From Paracyclopina nana (taxonomy: Eukaryota; Arthropoda; Copepoda; Cyclopoida; Cyclopettidae), in contig JAGUCH010000002.1 in NCBI GenBank assembly GCA_019096065.1, forward strand, positions 15,140,501-15,204,500: DNA of 64,000 nucleotides, given 5' to 3'. The notes under the pieces were generated by a model. That model saw only the letters and a program-made list of their open reading frames with translations. It was not told the origin of the DNA and did not search any database. Each line of letters opens with the position of its first letter. The stretch's first letter is position 1. Below, piece by piece: positions 1 to 10,500 of this stretch. The translations under genes were made by a program, and so were the position numbers.

Positions 1-176
1 CAATAAGTACCCAATTACAAATAGCCACGCGCAAAAAAATTACGGGGGAAATGGGTAATTTCAAAGCTCAAGGTTGCGTGACAGCACCTTTCAAATGTTC
101 CGAAATATTAATCGCAGATTTAGTTCATGGAATTAATAAATAATCTTTTATTCCTTTTTTGTTTCTTGCGGAATTT

Positions 177-830
177 TTAATTCCTTGCATATGGAGGAGG
201 ATATTCGGGACGTGGAGCGTAAGCTGGCTTTTTCGCCACATAAGGCTCAGGCTCGTAAGGTCGGGCTTCTCCCTCGTACCTTGAATGTAAAATTTTAAAA
301 TCTAGCAATTGAAGGCAAGGGAAAATATGTTCTGTAAGCTTACTGGACATCAGCCACAAATCCACTTTCGTGGTCAGCGCGATATCTCACAATTTGAGTG
401 CGGCCATCGGGCAATTGCACACGATATTCACCTATTTGAAAGAAATAATTCATTATAAATAGCTATGGCTGTACTCTCATTCTAGAAATTACCATTGACA
501 ACTCCATACTCGTCTTGAGCTTCATTTTTGCTGAAAGCTTGCCCATTGTAGTCAACTCCGCCGTATCCATATTCAAAGGGCTTGGGTGGAATTTTCTCCT
601 CCTGCGCAAGTAATTCTTATTTGACATGAAAAATGACTGAAATTGTGGATATTACATGATATGGAGCTGGCGCTGGTGCATATGGCGCAGGAGCATATGC
701 TGGCTCCGGTTGGTAATATTGGGGCATGCCCAGGGCACATCCTATCAAGGCAGATAGTGCTACATAAAGCTAAAAGGAGATGATAATTAAAAAGGTTTGA
801 AAATGACAAAAATGCACAACTTACCTTCAT
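177..830 (-). CDS. RR-type cuticle protein (chitin_bind_4)
   Basis: Structural cuticle protein that binds chitin in the extracellular matrix. Five exons on the minus strand, 825-830, 656-769, 493-601, 344-431 and 177-279, join in frame to about 139 aa. The first exon holds only ATG-AAG, the usual split-signal-peptide arrangement of arthropod cuticle genes. The signal peptide continues LYVALSALIGCALG, followed by a Tyr/Pro/Ala-rich stretch (repeats of PAYAP type), then the Rebers-Riddiford core with GEYRVQLPDGRTQIVRYRAD and GFVADVQYEGEA, and a Pro/Tyr-rich tail ending PPPYARN. The core fits the RR-2 or pro-resilin-like pattern better than RR-1, but I would not insist on the subclass. A TATA-like box lies upstream at 1013-1018. 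Divergent from the neighbouring PAN-like gene. Confidence 0.9.
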
Positions 831-1012
831 GGCTGTCAATGTAGTTCTCGCAGCTTCCAAAGAGTGCAGTAGCGTGCCAACCACGTGGCTTATTGGAAGA
901 TTGGAAGGGGAGCGCTCGAATCATCAAGGACAGTCAATTTACAGTACAGATACGTGCATTGGCTTATTTTAGTGCAATGGCCTGAAAAAATGCCTTCCTC
1001 TCAATCAACCAG

Positions 1013-1018
1013 TATATA
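1013..1018 (-). promoter_or_regulatory. TATA box of the cuticle protein gene
   Basis: TATATA, read on the minus strand as ACTATATACT, about 180 bases upstream of the cuticle gene ATG. A strong TATA core is common in arthropod cuticle genes. The start site itself is not visible with certainty; a TTCAG initiator-like motif lies about 40 bases downstream on the minus strand. Confidence 0.45.
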
Positions 1019-1124
1019 GTGCGCAAAAAGCTAATTGATATGCATGTTTTTGTTTCAATATTACTTGAGGAAAATGAAAATGACATATTAACCACGTGTC
1101 ATTATTAAATAATAAAGATAAGCA

Positions 1125-1130
1125 TATATA
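1125..1130 (+). promoter_or_regulatory. TATA box of the PAN-like gene
   Basis: CATATATAC about 95 bases upstream of the ATG at 1222, with a TTGTCACTTT initiator-like stretch about 30 bases further on. Position and spacing fit a core promoter; this is inference only. Confidence 0.4.
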
Positions 1131-1221
1131 CTTTTCAATTCATCATTCCTCGGTTGTCACTTTATATTACGCATGGTGTTATTAGTAGTCTGGCAGTCTT
1201 AGATTTCAATTCAAGCGGAAA

Positions 1222-1950
1222 ATGGCTCTCGCTTGGTTCCTACTTTGGCCAATTTTACTAGCTGGCGCCTTATTACAAGAGGGAACTTGGTTCACATCGA
1301 AACTCGTCAGGAATGATCAGTTCAAAATTCTCAAGGGAAATCCAACAACGGTAAAGTCGAAGATTCAATGTGCTTCGGCTTGCACCACAGTGTTGGGCTG
1401 CAATGGGTTCACATTGGATCAATCCACGTGCACATTTTACAATGTGCTTGACATCACGAATGTGCAGTCCCAAACTACAACCAGGATTTTCGTAGATATG
1501 ACTACAATCCGTAATTTGACCATGCACACTTTTACATTCATGTATTAAAGATTAATTTTTAGCTTGCAAACCACTTAGTATTTTGAGTGAATTGAGCATT
1601 AATCCGGGGACGGAGTGCGGATTGACTTGCGATGCTAAAATGAATTATTCCGCATCCGGAGTTTTGCTTGATCAGGATTGCGCCTTAGTCAAAAATAACA
1701 GCGTTTGGCTTGGGTCAGGCTTAGATTCCTATTTTGTACTTGATGCAGGTTGCCTACGCGCCTTTGAGAGGGTGACATTCAAAGGTTTCACCCAAATCAT
1801 CAATGGATATGAATGGTAATAATTCATTTAAGCTGTTGAAAAAGTAGAATTAAAATTACGGACATTTCTAAGGGGAATCCAAGAGGTGAAAATGAAATTG
1901 AGCTTGACTACAACTTTCCCGTCGAGCTCTTGGTACTCAACGTTGTCTGA
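1222..1950 (+). CDS. secreted PAN/apple-like cysteine-rich protein
   Basis: Three exons, 1222-1510, 1563-1815 and 1845-1950, give about 215 aa; the third exon needs the acceptor at 1844, because the AG three bases later would create an immediate stop. The N-terminus MALAWFLLWPILLAGALLQ is a clear signal peptide. Two cysteine clusters follow, CASACTTVLGCNGF...STC in exon 1 and a second C..TC.A pattern in exon 2, resembling PAN/apple folds (C-x3-C, then C-x-G-F). The C-terminal part (CRIKITDISKG...) has no recognisable domain. Probably extracellular ligand or matrix binding. An AATAAA signal follows at 2161-2166. A larger PAN protein with kelch repeats lies at 57-60 kb, but I see no close sequence relation. 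Confidence 0.7.
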
Positions 1951-2225
1951 TTTTTTTCCTGGTGATGCTTGCGGAGATTCAACGTCTACCAAGTTTTCTG
2001 AGGTCAAATTGATCAGATACATGAGAGTTTCTGCATCTCAAATATTTGGAGAAGGACCGGCTTTGGGCTACATTAAATTATCATAACTTCACAGTGTACT
2101 TTTCAAGCATTACATGATTGCATTATTATGATTTTGCTTTTGAACTTTGACCTTGCGTTGAATAAAAACAGGTTTCATCTAAAAAACAACTTGAGTAGGA
2201 GTTCTATCCTTGTTTCTTTAGAATC

Positions 2226-3440
2226 ATGAAGCTCTTGGCATTTAGATCAACTTGGGGACTTGTGGATGATTCTGATGGCCAAAAGGCTTTGGTAAGTTGG
2301 CTGGAATCAGACATTAGATCGTGATATTCATGGTGCATTCTTTAAAGTCACCTCACAGAACCTTTGACACAGCTCTGCCAGCCCTGTCAAAGCTGGGCTA
2401 TGATGGAATCGAGATTCCTCTAAAAGCTGTCATCCATTATGGCAAGGACAAGTTCAAAGCTTTGGTGGCAGACTGCAATCTGAAGGTCATCATCATGGTC
2501 TTCACGGATGGACCTGTGGCTCCCGGAGCAGGTTTGGTCTTTGGTGGTCCTTACCCTGGATTCACACCTCCTTCAAGTCCTGGAGAAAGAGACAAAGACA
2601 CGATTGTCCAAACTCACCTCAAGGTGTTCCAAGAGCAGGTGGAGGCTGCTCAAGAGTTCCAGCCTCACTTGATCAACAGCCACTCCTGCAAGGACTACTT
2701 CACCACTGCAATGGCTTTGAAGTTTTTCACCTCAGCAGTTGATTGGTGCAAACAGAAAGGGTATACTATACTAATTTTGACATTTAAGCACTGAAGTGTT
2801 TCAAATGAGTTTTTAGGTACACTGTCCACCATGAGACCCATAGAAAAAGAGCTCTGTACTCTCCTTGGGTATCAAGGGATTTGGTGCCTCAAGTTGATGG
2901 GCTCAGCTTGGTGGCAGATTTGTCCCATTGGATCAATGTGGCTGAAACTGACACCCAAGACCCTGACTTGACTCAAGTCATTGAAGACTTGGCCTCCAGG
3001 ACCTTCCATGTTCACTGCAGGGTTGGCTATGATCATGGGCCTCAGGTACCTGACCCCAGAGCTGGCCAATGGTTGGCCTATACTGAAGGCCATGAACGGT
3101 GGTGGGATGCTATTTGGAAGGCTGCCCAACACAGAGGAGATGAGGAAGTTTGCTTTTCAACTGAATTTGGGCCACCCAACTACCAAGTAAGAGGAAAACA
3201 CTATCAGTGGCACAAAAAGTAAAGCAATGATTGCTGTAGGTGTGTCATCCTGAGACAGGAATTCCCTTGGCCAACATATGGGACGTGAATCACTGGATTG
3301 CTCTGAGGAGACAAGCCAGATTTGCTGAGCTGTTTGGCCAAGAAAACACCAGCAAACTGAAGCCCAGTGAGAGCCAAGATGAGAGGCCAGAAACTCACCC
3401 AGGAGAGTCAATATTAACAGGAAGAGTAGGATTTATTTAG
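2226..3440 (+). CDS. xylose-isomerase-like TIM-barrel sugar isomerase/epimerase
   Basis: Four exons, 2226-2291, 2348-2760, 2817-3186 and 3240-3440, code for about 349 aa. The sequence reads as a divalent-metal TIM barrel of the sugar phosphate isomerase/epimerase family: LSKLGYDGIEIPL (strand and helix 1), HLINSHSCKDYF, VHHETHRKR (first metal-ligand Glu), ADLSHW (Asp/His), FHVHCRVGYDHGPQV (His) and CFSTEFGPPNY (last metal-ligand Glu). No signal peptide is visible, so it is probably cytosolic. The family includes hydroxypyruvate isomerase and tagatose/xylose isomerases, but the substrate cannot be read from the sequence. The C-terminal 40 residues are polar and probably outside the barrel. The stop codon at 3438-3440 lies inside the end of the gene on the other strand. 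Confidence 0.75.
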
Positions 3441-3944
3441 TTTCTTCTTCATCTAACAATCCTAGCAGAAAATCAACAATTTCTTTTCGAGACGGTCTGC
3501 TGTTTCTTTGGGGCTCAGTTGGACCTCTGACTTGCTCAGCAAAATCACTGAATGAAGGTGGCTCGTTATAATTTTGCACATTGCCTTGCTCATCATACAC
3601 ACAATTATGCTGACTATCATCTAAAGCAACCTGAAAAGAAAGAAAAAATGATTTGATAAAAATAAAAGCTGAACATGGTTGCTCCTTACTTGGATCAAGC
3701 ATCCTTGCTCAAGGTTGGGATGTCCCAAATCCTCCCCTAATTTGCAGGCTTCTAATCTGGCTATAATATCGTCATACACTGAGGAACACTGAGTGGGCAC
3801 ATTTAGGTACAGCCCCAGTTTTCCATTGGCTTGTGTCACCACTGAGGAGTCCAAAAATCGTTTCATTATTCTGGAGCCAAAAGACTCATCAACCAGGATG
3901 ATGACAACAACAACAGTGATAAGTACTGATCTCAATCCAACCAT
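3433..3944 (-). CDS. small secreted protein, function unknown
   Basis: Two exons, 3690-3944 and 3433-3630, give about 150 aa. MVGLRSVLITVVVVIILVD is a strong signal peptide and is why I chose the ATG at 3944 over the one 12 codons upstream. The mature part has five cysteines (CSSVYDD, EACKLG, QGCLIQ, HNCVYD region) and ends with a charged helix-like segment, RKEIVDFLLGLLDEEETK. I recognise no domain. The last 8 bases of coding sequence overlap the end of the convergent TIM-barrel gene. The minus-strand stop is embedded in AAATAAAT, which also supplies an AATAAA polyadenylation motif. Confidence 0.65.
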
Positions 3945-4122
3945 GTTTGTGTTTGCACTGAATTTGAGAGTTGCACACAATATTATGTTTATATTGGTTT
4001 TTCAATGTCATGGGAAATTCAAAAATCACTTCCTTGTTCCTAATATTATTGTGTATAGCATACACACATAGTGGACGCGTTCTCACTTTTAATGGAGAAC
4101 CAGAGCTCAAACAATTCGCACA

Positions 4123-5720
4123 TTAGACAAAAGCTGTGTGGCTGCACAATGCACTCACCACAGCTGAACCAGTTAAAATCCATATGGCCAAGCATGTCAC
4201 CAACACCAAAGCTCCACAAGCCAAAATGATCAAGTAAAGCCATATGTAATTTGGAGCACAATCAAGCTCGTCATAGTAATGGCCTTGCTGAATTTGCTGT
4301 AAACAAGTTGTTGTGGTAACGTTGTCATTTCCCAGAAAATCCAATTGCCCATTGCACTTTTTGTCCAGATTGATGCAAATGCTCGAGATTTCGCACTCCA
4401 GTACCTCGCAGCCTTCATTGAGACATTCAAAGCAAATTGTTGCACTCGTATCATTTAGTCCCTCGTCATAAATGACAATTCCAGAGGTGGCATTTTCGGA
4501 TTTCTCCAATTTTGCGCCAATATTGGAATGCTCCACGTAGACTTCTTTAGTTTTCCATAGCATGAACAACGTGGCCAAGCCAATGACAAGTGCCAAAGTG
4601 AACAGAATCACTTTTCTGGCCACCGTTTGAAGCCTTGAAGTGATGATGGACATGAATCCTAGCAAAATGTAAGATACAGCAGCAAATTGTCCAGGGATTT
4701 TCACATCTTGCAGCACATGGATTTTGTTGTCCATGAAGCCCAAATTTGCTAGATAATTGAAAGCACCAATGACAAGTGCACCACAAGTGATGAGAACAAG
4801 CCCAAACAGGGCAAAGCTCGGAGTGCAGGATTTGGTACTCAGTTGGTAATTTGAAAGCCTGATAGATACCAGCAAGTTGACACAGATGACCAATACAGTG
4901 ATGGAGATGGGGACAAGGAAAGCAGGCAAAGAGCTCAGCAGGGTTGTCATCAAGGCCAAGGGGAAAATTGGGTAGTAAATCAGCTGTTCATCCGGACTTG
5001 AATGTGCCAATCTCGAGTCATTCCGGATGAATGGGAGATCTAGTGCAATGATGATGAAATGGGTATTAAAGGCTATTATGGAGGCGGATACAGCTGAGGC
5101 AAAGGCCAAAATTATGGTGGTTATGATAAGACATCGATTGGATATGGGAGACACGAGGGTGGCCAAACCAGTGAGTAGAAACACTGCGGACAGCCCAATG
5201 AGGAGTTTTCCAATGAGCCAATTGGAGTGCACCGTCAGGATCCAGAAAGTGCATCCAATTTCTGCCAACGCTGACAATAACAATATGAAGCCCAGTGAGA
5301 GGAGCCAGCATGTGGACACTTTCGAGCTCACTTCTTTCTTGCTTCTCATCTGGACAGTCAAATTGTTGTAGTAAATGACAACCTGGAAAGGAAGTTGGCA
5401 TCACTTCTCCAGTAAAAGCACACTTTAAAGTTTACTTACAGAGGACTGGTGATATTTCTTGTACAGGATGAAAACGCTCAAGATTGCAAAAATCACTAAG
5501 CAGAGACTGATGGCTAATCCCTCCAGGACTGATCCAAGCATAAAGACTTCGACAAAGCAGAACGTGAGTGCATATGTCAATAAAATGACTAACAAGAGAG
5601 CGCCAGCTTTTTGCACGTGGATCCACACCTGTTAGGCTTGGGCGGCTCAACATTGCTGAAATCACGGCCAAAGTAGACCTTGTTCAGGTCCTCTGAACCA
5701 ATCGATTCTGTCTCCATCAT
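4123..5720 (-). CDS. multi-pass membrane protein (about 10 TM), unknown family
   Basis: Proposed exons 5679-5720, 5440-5628 and 4123-5382 give about 496 aa. The second splice (5382/5440) is clear; the first is a 50-bp intron and is less sure. I count about ten hydrophobic segments, for example AGALLLVILLTYALTFCF, then pairs spaced like tetraspan modules (WLLSLGFILLLSALAEIG; LIITTIILAFASAVSASI), and a last one, YIWLYLIILACGALVLVTCL. Before the last helix lies a cysteine-rich, N-glycosylation-rich loop (ICFECLNEGCEVLECEISS...), probably extracellular. The spacing suggests an internally duplicated four-helix unit, but I cannot name the family. It is not an innexin, GPCR or SLC type that I recognise. 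Confidence 0.6.
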
Positions 5721-6988
5721 GTCTAAGTTGTTTGCTTGCAGAAAGCCAAGTACTGCAAAATGTTGCAAAATACGAGGTTTGGGCATGCGCACTGGGTAGA
5801 TGCACCACTGGGCGTAGCATTGGGGCACATGACTCTATTATCATACAAAAAGCGACGAAAGTCTCTCTTGTGAGGTTTCCTATGAAATATTCTCTAACAA
5901 AATTGAGGAAACTCTTGATTTGCTGCATAGCTTGAGTAAGCTTAGAGATTTTGCTACAACTTATTGTAGAGAGGGGAAAATGCCAGATGTGGATTTTTTT
6001 AAGGTATTTATACTTTTGGCATTTTTGAGGGTAAATGGCGGAAATGGTTGGGCATCCCTTACAATGTCCGCTACAACAAATCGTAGCTCCATCTCACGGA
6101 TATTATTTCCGTACTTATTTAAATGCAGCCTATAAGGAAGTTTTTCTGGTGCCGAAAAGCTCTCAAAGCATCAAAGCATTTCCTGCTTTCGCTATAAACA
6201 AGTTGTCCTACTTTCCTCAATTATAAAGTCACTTACTATGTTAAAGTACTGTGAGAATAGCATCCAATTTTTAAGAGGACCTAGTGAAGTGCAATGCTAA
6301 GGACTGTTTGCATCGAGTTACGAGAAATGCTCACGTTTCTCAAGTGCAAGCAAAATTTGATGTTATTTTCAAGGCCCATCATATATCAAAATCAAAAGCG
6401 TCTCTGCTCGCACTGTTTATTTTTGTTTTCCTATGATGAGAATGAGGCAATTATTGATCGGCATCTGTACGAATGACCACATTTCGCTATTGATCTGCTA
6501 GAGAATTTATGGGTTGTAAGAATATTGTAGCATCTGCGCAACCAATAAAAGTACGCGGAAGCCACTATCACAATAAAGGAAAAACTGAGTAATCTCATTA
6601 GTGAAATGACTCACACTTATGAAAAAATTACAGCACTGCGTCCCAGCAACAGCAGAAATACCGCAAAAACGAACCAATTGTGATCCCAATTAAGAGCTAA
6701 AATCGGTTGGCTGATATTTGCGACTGTAGGCCGAACTTTCGTGCATTCATTCTTTTTAGCCTTATGGTAACAATTGGAAGAACTTCAGAGAAAAGTGAGC
6801 GCAGTTATTAGAGCGGAGCGAGGTAAGCCGCCGAAGCATCCTTGGTTCATTCTACCCATTCAGTTCTTATTTTAAATGAGTATGTTCTCCTTAAACATAA
6901 TATAGTTTTTTAAAGGATCTTTTCTTAGCGCTTCAAATTGAATCCGCTCAAGCCAATTGTAAAAGTGGGATTTAGCAAATTGATAAAA

Positions 6989-7062
6989 GGCTCTCATTGG
7001 ACTCGAACCTCATACCTCTTGCGCGAGAGTCAAGAGCCACAACATCTGCGCCATTGAGACAT
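6989..7062 (-). repeat. tRNA-derived sequence (SINE head or tRNA pseudogene)
   Basis: Read on the minus strand this contains a good RNA polymerase III A box, TGGCGCAGATG, and a perfect B box, GGTTCGAGTCC, at tRNA-like spacing. A five-pair stem TCTTG/CAAGA sits where the anticodon stem should be, but its loop is nine bases, the acceptor ends pair only over four bases (TCTC/GAGA) and the T stem is broken. It is therefore not a functional tRNA gene. A SINE head or decayed tRNA copy is the best reading. Confidence 0.6.
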
Positions 7063-7084
7063 AAAATCGCATAAAACCGCTCAA

Positions 7085-7131
7085 ATTATCCGAGACTTGA
7101 ATTACATCGTTCCCCGCCTCGGACACCTAAC
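7085..7131 (-). repeat. dispersed repeat, copy A
   Basis: On the minus strand the 18-mer GTTAGGTGTCCGAGGCGG is followed, after an 18-base spacer, by CTCGGATAATTTGAG. The same two blocks occur without the spacer at 62911-62940 in the neurexin IV intron. Two copies 56 kb apart imply a genome-wide repeat family, perhaps the same one as the adjacent tRNA-like sequence. Confidence 0.6.
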
Positions 7132-7466
7132 ATTTGGCAGAATACGCGCCGCTTTTGCTCCTACTACATCACTTTTATTATGAGCGCTTCTTCTCCTCGC
7201 TCCGTCGGCTCTGGATTTCAGTATTGTGATTGCTCTCTAGTGAGCAGCGGCTACGTAAACGTCTCATGGGCGACCCAGCAAGAAACCGACTTGGCTTGTT
7301 CATCCATCACACTGGGGCAACCTGACTGCAAAAGCACCAGCGCGCAAAGTAACAGAATATGATGACAAAATCCCCAAAGCAAAATGAATGCTTTATCGTG
7401 GGATAGCAATAAGATTATCGGATAACACCCAGTGTGCACAGGGGGAATTTTCCCCAGATGCTCCCA

Positions 7467-7497
7467 GTGTGTGTGTGTGTGTGAGTGTGTGCACGCA
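7467..7497. repeat. (GT)n microsatellite
   Basis: Short imperfect GT run ending in GTGTGTGCACGC, about 100 bases upstream of the centrosomin start codon. Confidence 0.7.
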
Positions 7498-7598
7498 CAG
7501 TTCAAGTCTGCATCCAGCCTCAAGAGGATGTAGCCATCGTGCAAATGACAATGAAATCCAGACAGTTAAATCGGAGCTAAGTGGAAGAAGCAGCAACC

Positions 7599-10500
7599 AT
7601 GTTCAGTCCTTTGAGTCCGCGGAAGTCGGCTAAAAATAGCCCAAGAAAGCCGCTGCTCTCGCCTTCCGAGCTCACGCCGTTCAGGTAAGCATCTTTTCAC
7701 AAAGCAAACTTACTCTGCATTGCTAAAACGTGCTTATCGCAACAAAAATGCTCCAGTTCTGCCTGGAATTTGCGTTACTTTTTGCACACAATGGAAAAAT
7801 GAGCCTTCATTGCGTAGGCTGCTCAACTACAGATCTCTTGAAAACATAAAAGTTCATAAACAGGTTTGATCGAAGAAGATTTTTTCCCGCCCACCAATAA
7901 GCTCTGCAAAGCATGGAGCGACCATTATTATTGCTTGAATGGGTGATGCTCCGTCATTAAATAGTATGACAGGAAGCTACAAAAATATGTTGGTGATGGC
8001 CAAAAAGTGCTTTCAACACCCACGGAAGTGCTGATCGATGCTAATCGTCATCTACCATTAGGGCGTGGGCGGTAATCAAATCAAATGTGTTGCTTATTAA
8101 TTAGATATTGGCATTATATGGGCTGTATAGCTATAGGGGTACGTTTCACATGATAATTGCATAGATGGCGTTGATCAATTGAAGGATTAGTTTTAAAGCG
8201 TTTTTAACTGTTAAAAAGATGAGGGAGAGCTACTGTATTAAATTTTTTGCGTTAAATTGTCATGGGATAATATTTTTAGTTTATTCAGTAAATATTCAGT
8301 TTTCCGCCAAATTGTAAGGGGTAAAAAGGGTAGGTGCGCCATCTAATTAAATCTCGCAAATTTAACCTGCTCAATGCCATTTTTGCAACGCTGCCAAGAT
8401 TAACTACGCGTTTCAGAAAAGTTTCTACGAACGCACAATTGAATTTTCTCCCTTGCCAATTATCATTTCAGCTTCAGCTCAGACAACCTACACTTATTTG
8501 ACGATGAGCAACATGGGGCCTCCGCTGCTGTGGTTAATGAATCTGGAATCGTTCCAAGTAAGCGGAATTAATTTAACCTATTTTTGTGGCTTCGCATCAG
8601 TTGAAGAAAAATTGTGCGTACTTTCAGTGTCAATGTCGTTGTCTCAACCCAGAACTCCGACCTCGTCATCGGCCAAATTCAGCCTTTGCATCCTCAGTCA
8701 GCCCCTGGTGGAAGGTCATATAGCCTCAATGGCAGCCTCATTGGTAGCCTTGGCAGCGGCTGCTCAGGGGTCAGAGAGGTGGATGACACTATTCGTGACC
8801 TCAGGAAGGAAAACTTTAACCTCAAGCTCAGGATTTACTTTTTGGAAGAGAGACTTGGCAGCTCTTCCAGGTTTTCCAATTTGGTGGGCTCCAAAGAGGA
8901 GATTTTGCAAGCTAACATGGAGCTGAAAGTGCAATGTGAAAGCCTGAAATATGATGTCAAAGAGAAGACTGAGCTTTTAGCCGAGGCTGGCAAAGCATTA
9001 GACCACATGGAGGCCAGATTGACCTCGTTGACCTCAGAAAGGGAAGAAGAACGTAAATCCATTGAGGAAAAGCTGAAATTGCTGGAAGATCTGCCTAGTG
9101 ACCATTACGGTGAGGAAAAATAGGTGAATTTCATTGTCTTGAGTGTTTATATGGATACCTTTTCAGACGAGGATAATTTGCTATTACACGAAGTAGAACA
9201 AGAGCTGAAAGGAGTGACAAGCAGAATTCGTCCTGAAAGAGGCTGTCAAACAGATACTGGTAATAGGTCAGTATTAGTGGCTGTCCCTGAGGAGAAAGAT
9301 GTGGAGCATTTGGCTTCCAAGGTGGAAGATTTGGAAAGCAGCGTGGAGCAATTGACAATTGTGATCAACGACACAGAAGCTTGTTTGCATGAGGCTCAAC
9401 AAAAGGCATTCACACTGCAGCAAGAATTGACCAAAAGAGAGGCCCAAATTGAGGCCTTGGCCAAAGAGAGTAGAACAAAAGCTGAGGCTGCGGTCAAAGC
9501 TCAAAAAGTAAAGAAAAGATCAAAATGCATGACTCATTTAATAACGCTCTTTTTCATGCAAGGAATTGGCTGATTTGGCAATTAGGGCTACTGACCAAGC
9601 CGAGGAGAGTGAGTCACGAGTCAAGGCTGTAAAAGTTGAGAAGGAAACTCTGCTCAAATCATTTGCTGATGAAAAACGCGAGCTTTTAGCAAAGTTGAAG
9701 CAACTTCAAGAGATAATCAACGACAAGGATCTGCAACTCAAGGTAAATTGTGTTCGAGAAAGCACTCGATTTAAAGTGAAAAATAAGCAGTTTAACTGGG
9801 AAGTTGAGTAACCGTAGCAGCAGCAGTTTTGCATATCAGTTAAACTGTATAGTCTTGGGTCACAATGTGCACAATGTGTATGTGTAGTATGCAGTGCATG
9901 TGCTGCACATAATTCTTGAGACAAAAATCACCCTCATATAGCTACTACAAAGTTACTCACTGCAGCTCACGAAAGCCATAGTAATAGGGTGTTTTGCAGA
10001 TAACCTCCAGTATTTATGGCCTTTTTACGTGATTTTTGCTCGCCATTTCCAGAATCTCTCACTCGAGTTGGAGAGCAAATGTGCTCAACTTGAAGTACTC
10101 AAGGATTTGAACGAATCCTCTGGAAGCACAAAAGGCTGTGAGATCAATGTGAAAAACTACTCCGATCACAATAAGGTAAATAAACTGTCAAGCCGCTATC
10201 AAATGTATTGTAAATACAAGGCTCAACTATTTTCTGTAAAACTAAACATGAGCCCTGTTGATATGTATGTGTGTGAACATCGAGCTTTTAGGTGAAGAAA
10301 CTGTGTCGAATTTTCTGATCAATCAACTTGAGCCCCCACCAAAAAATAGATAACTAATGTAGCATACTATGGTAAAAACTCACTACTCTCTAAATTGCCT
10401 TGAGCACCATACCTATAACATCCATGATTACTATCTCTATAAAAGTAATGCTTTCACCAATTCAGGTTAAGGTCTTGCGAGCAGAAACTGCAATAACCAA

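Larger units (their letters stand above)
5721..7598. other. intergenic region with dispersed repeats
   Basis: About 1.9 kb between the 10-TM gene and the centrosomin gene. Short open frames at 5730-6480 show no domain, splice logic or signal peptide and look like chance. The part from about 6.8 to 7.2 kb carries repeat material (tRNA-like sequence and a motif shared with 62.9 kb). A (GT)n run follows at 7467-7497. Confidence 0.6.

Noticed and set aside
5732-6480. Short open frames between the 10-TM and centrosomin genes
   Set aside because: They overlap on both strands, have no consistent splice logic and no recognisable motif.
6989-7062. Functional tRNA gene
   Set aside because: A and B boxes are good, but the acceptor and T stems do not pair and the anticodon loop has nine bases.
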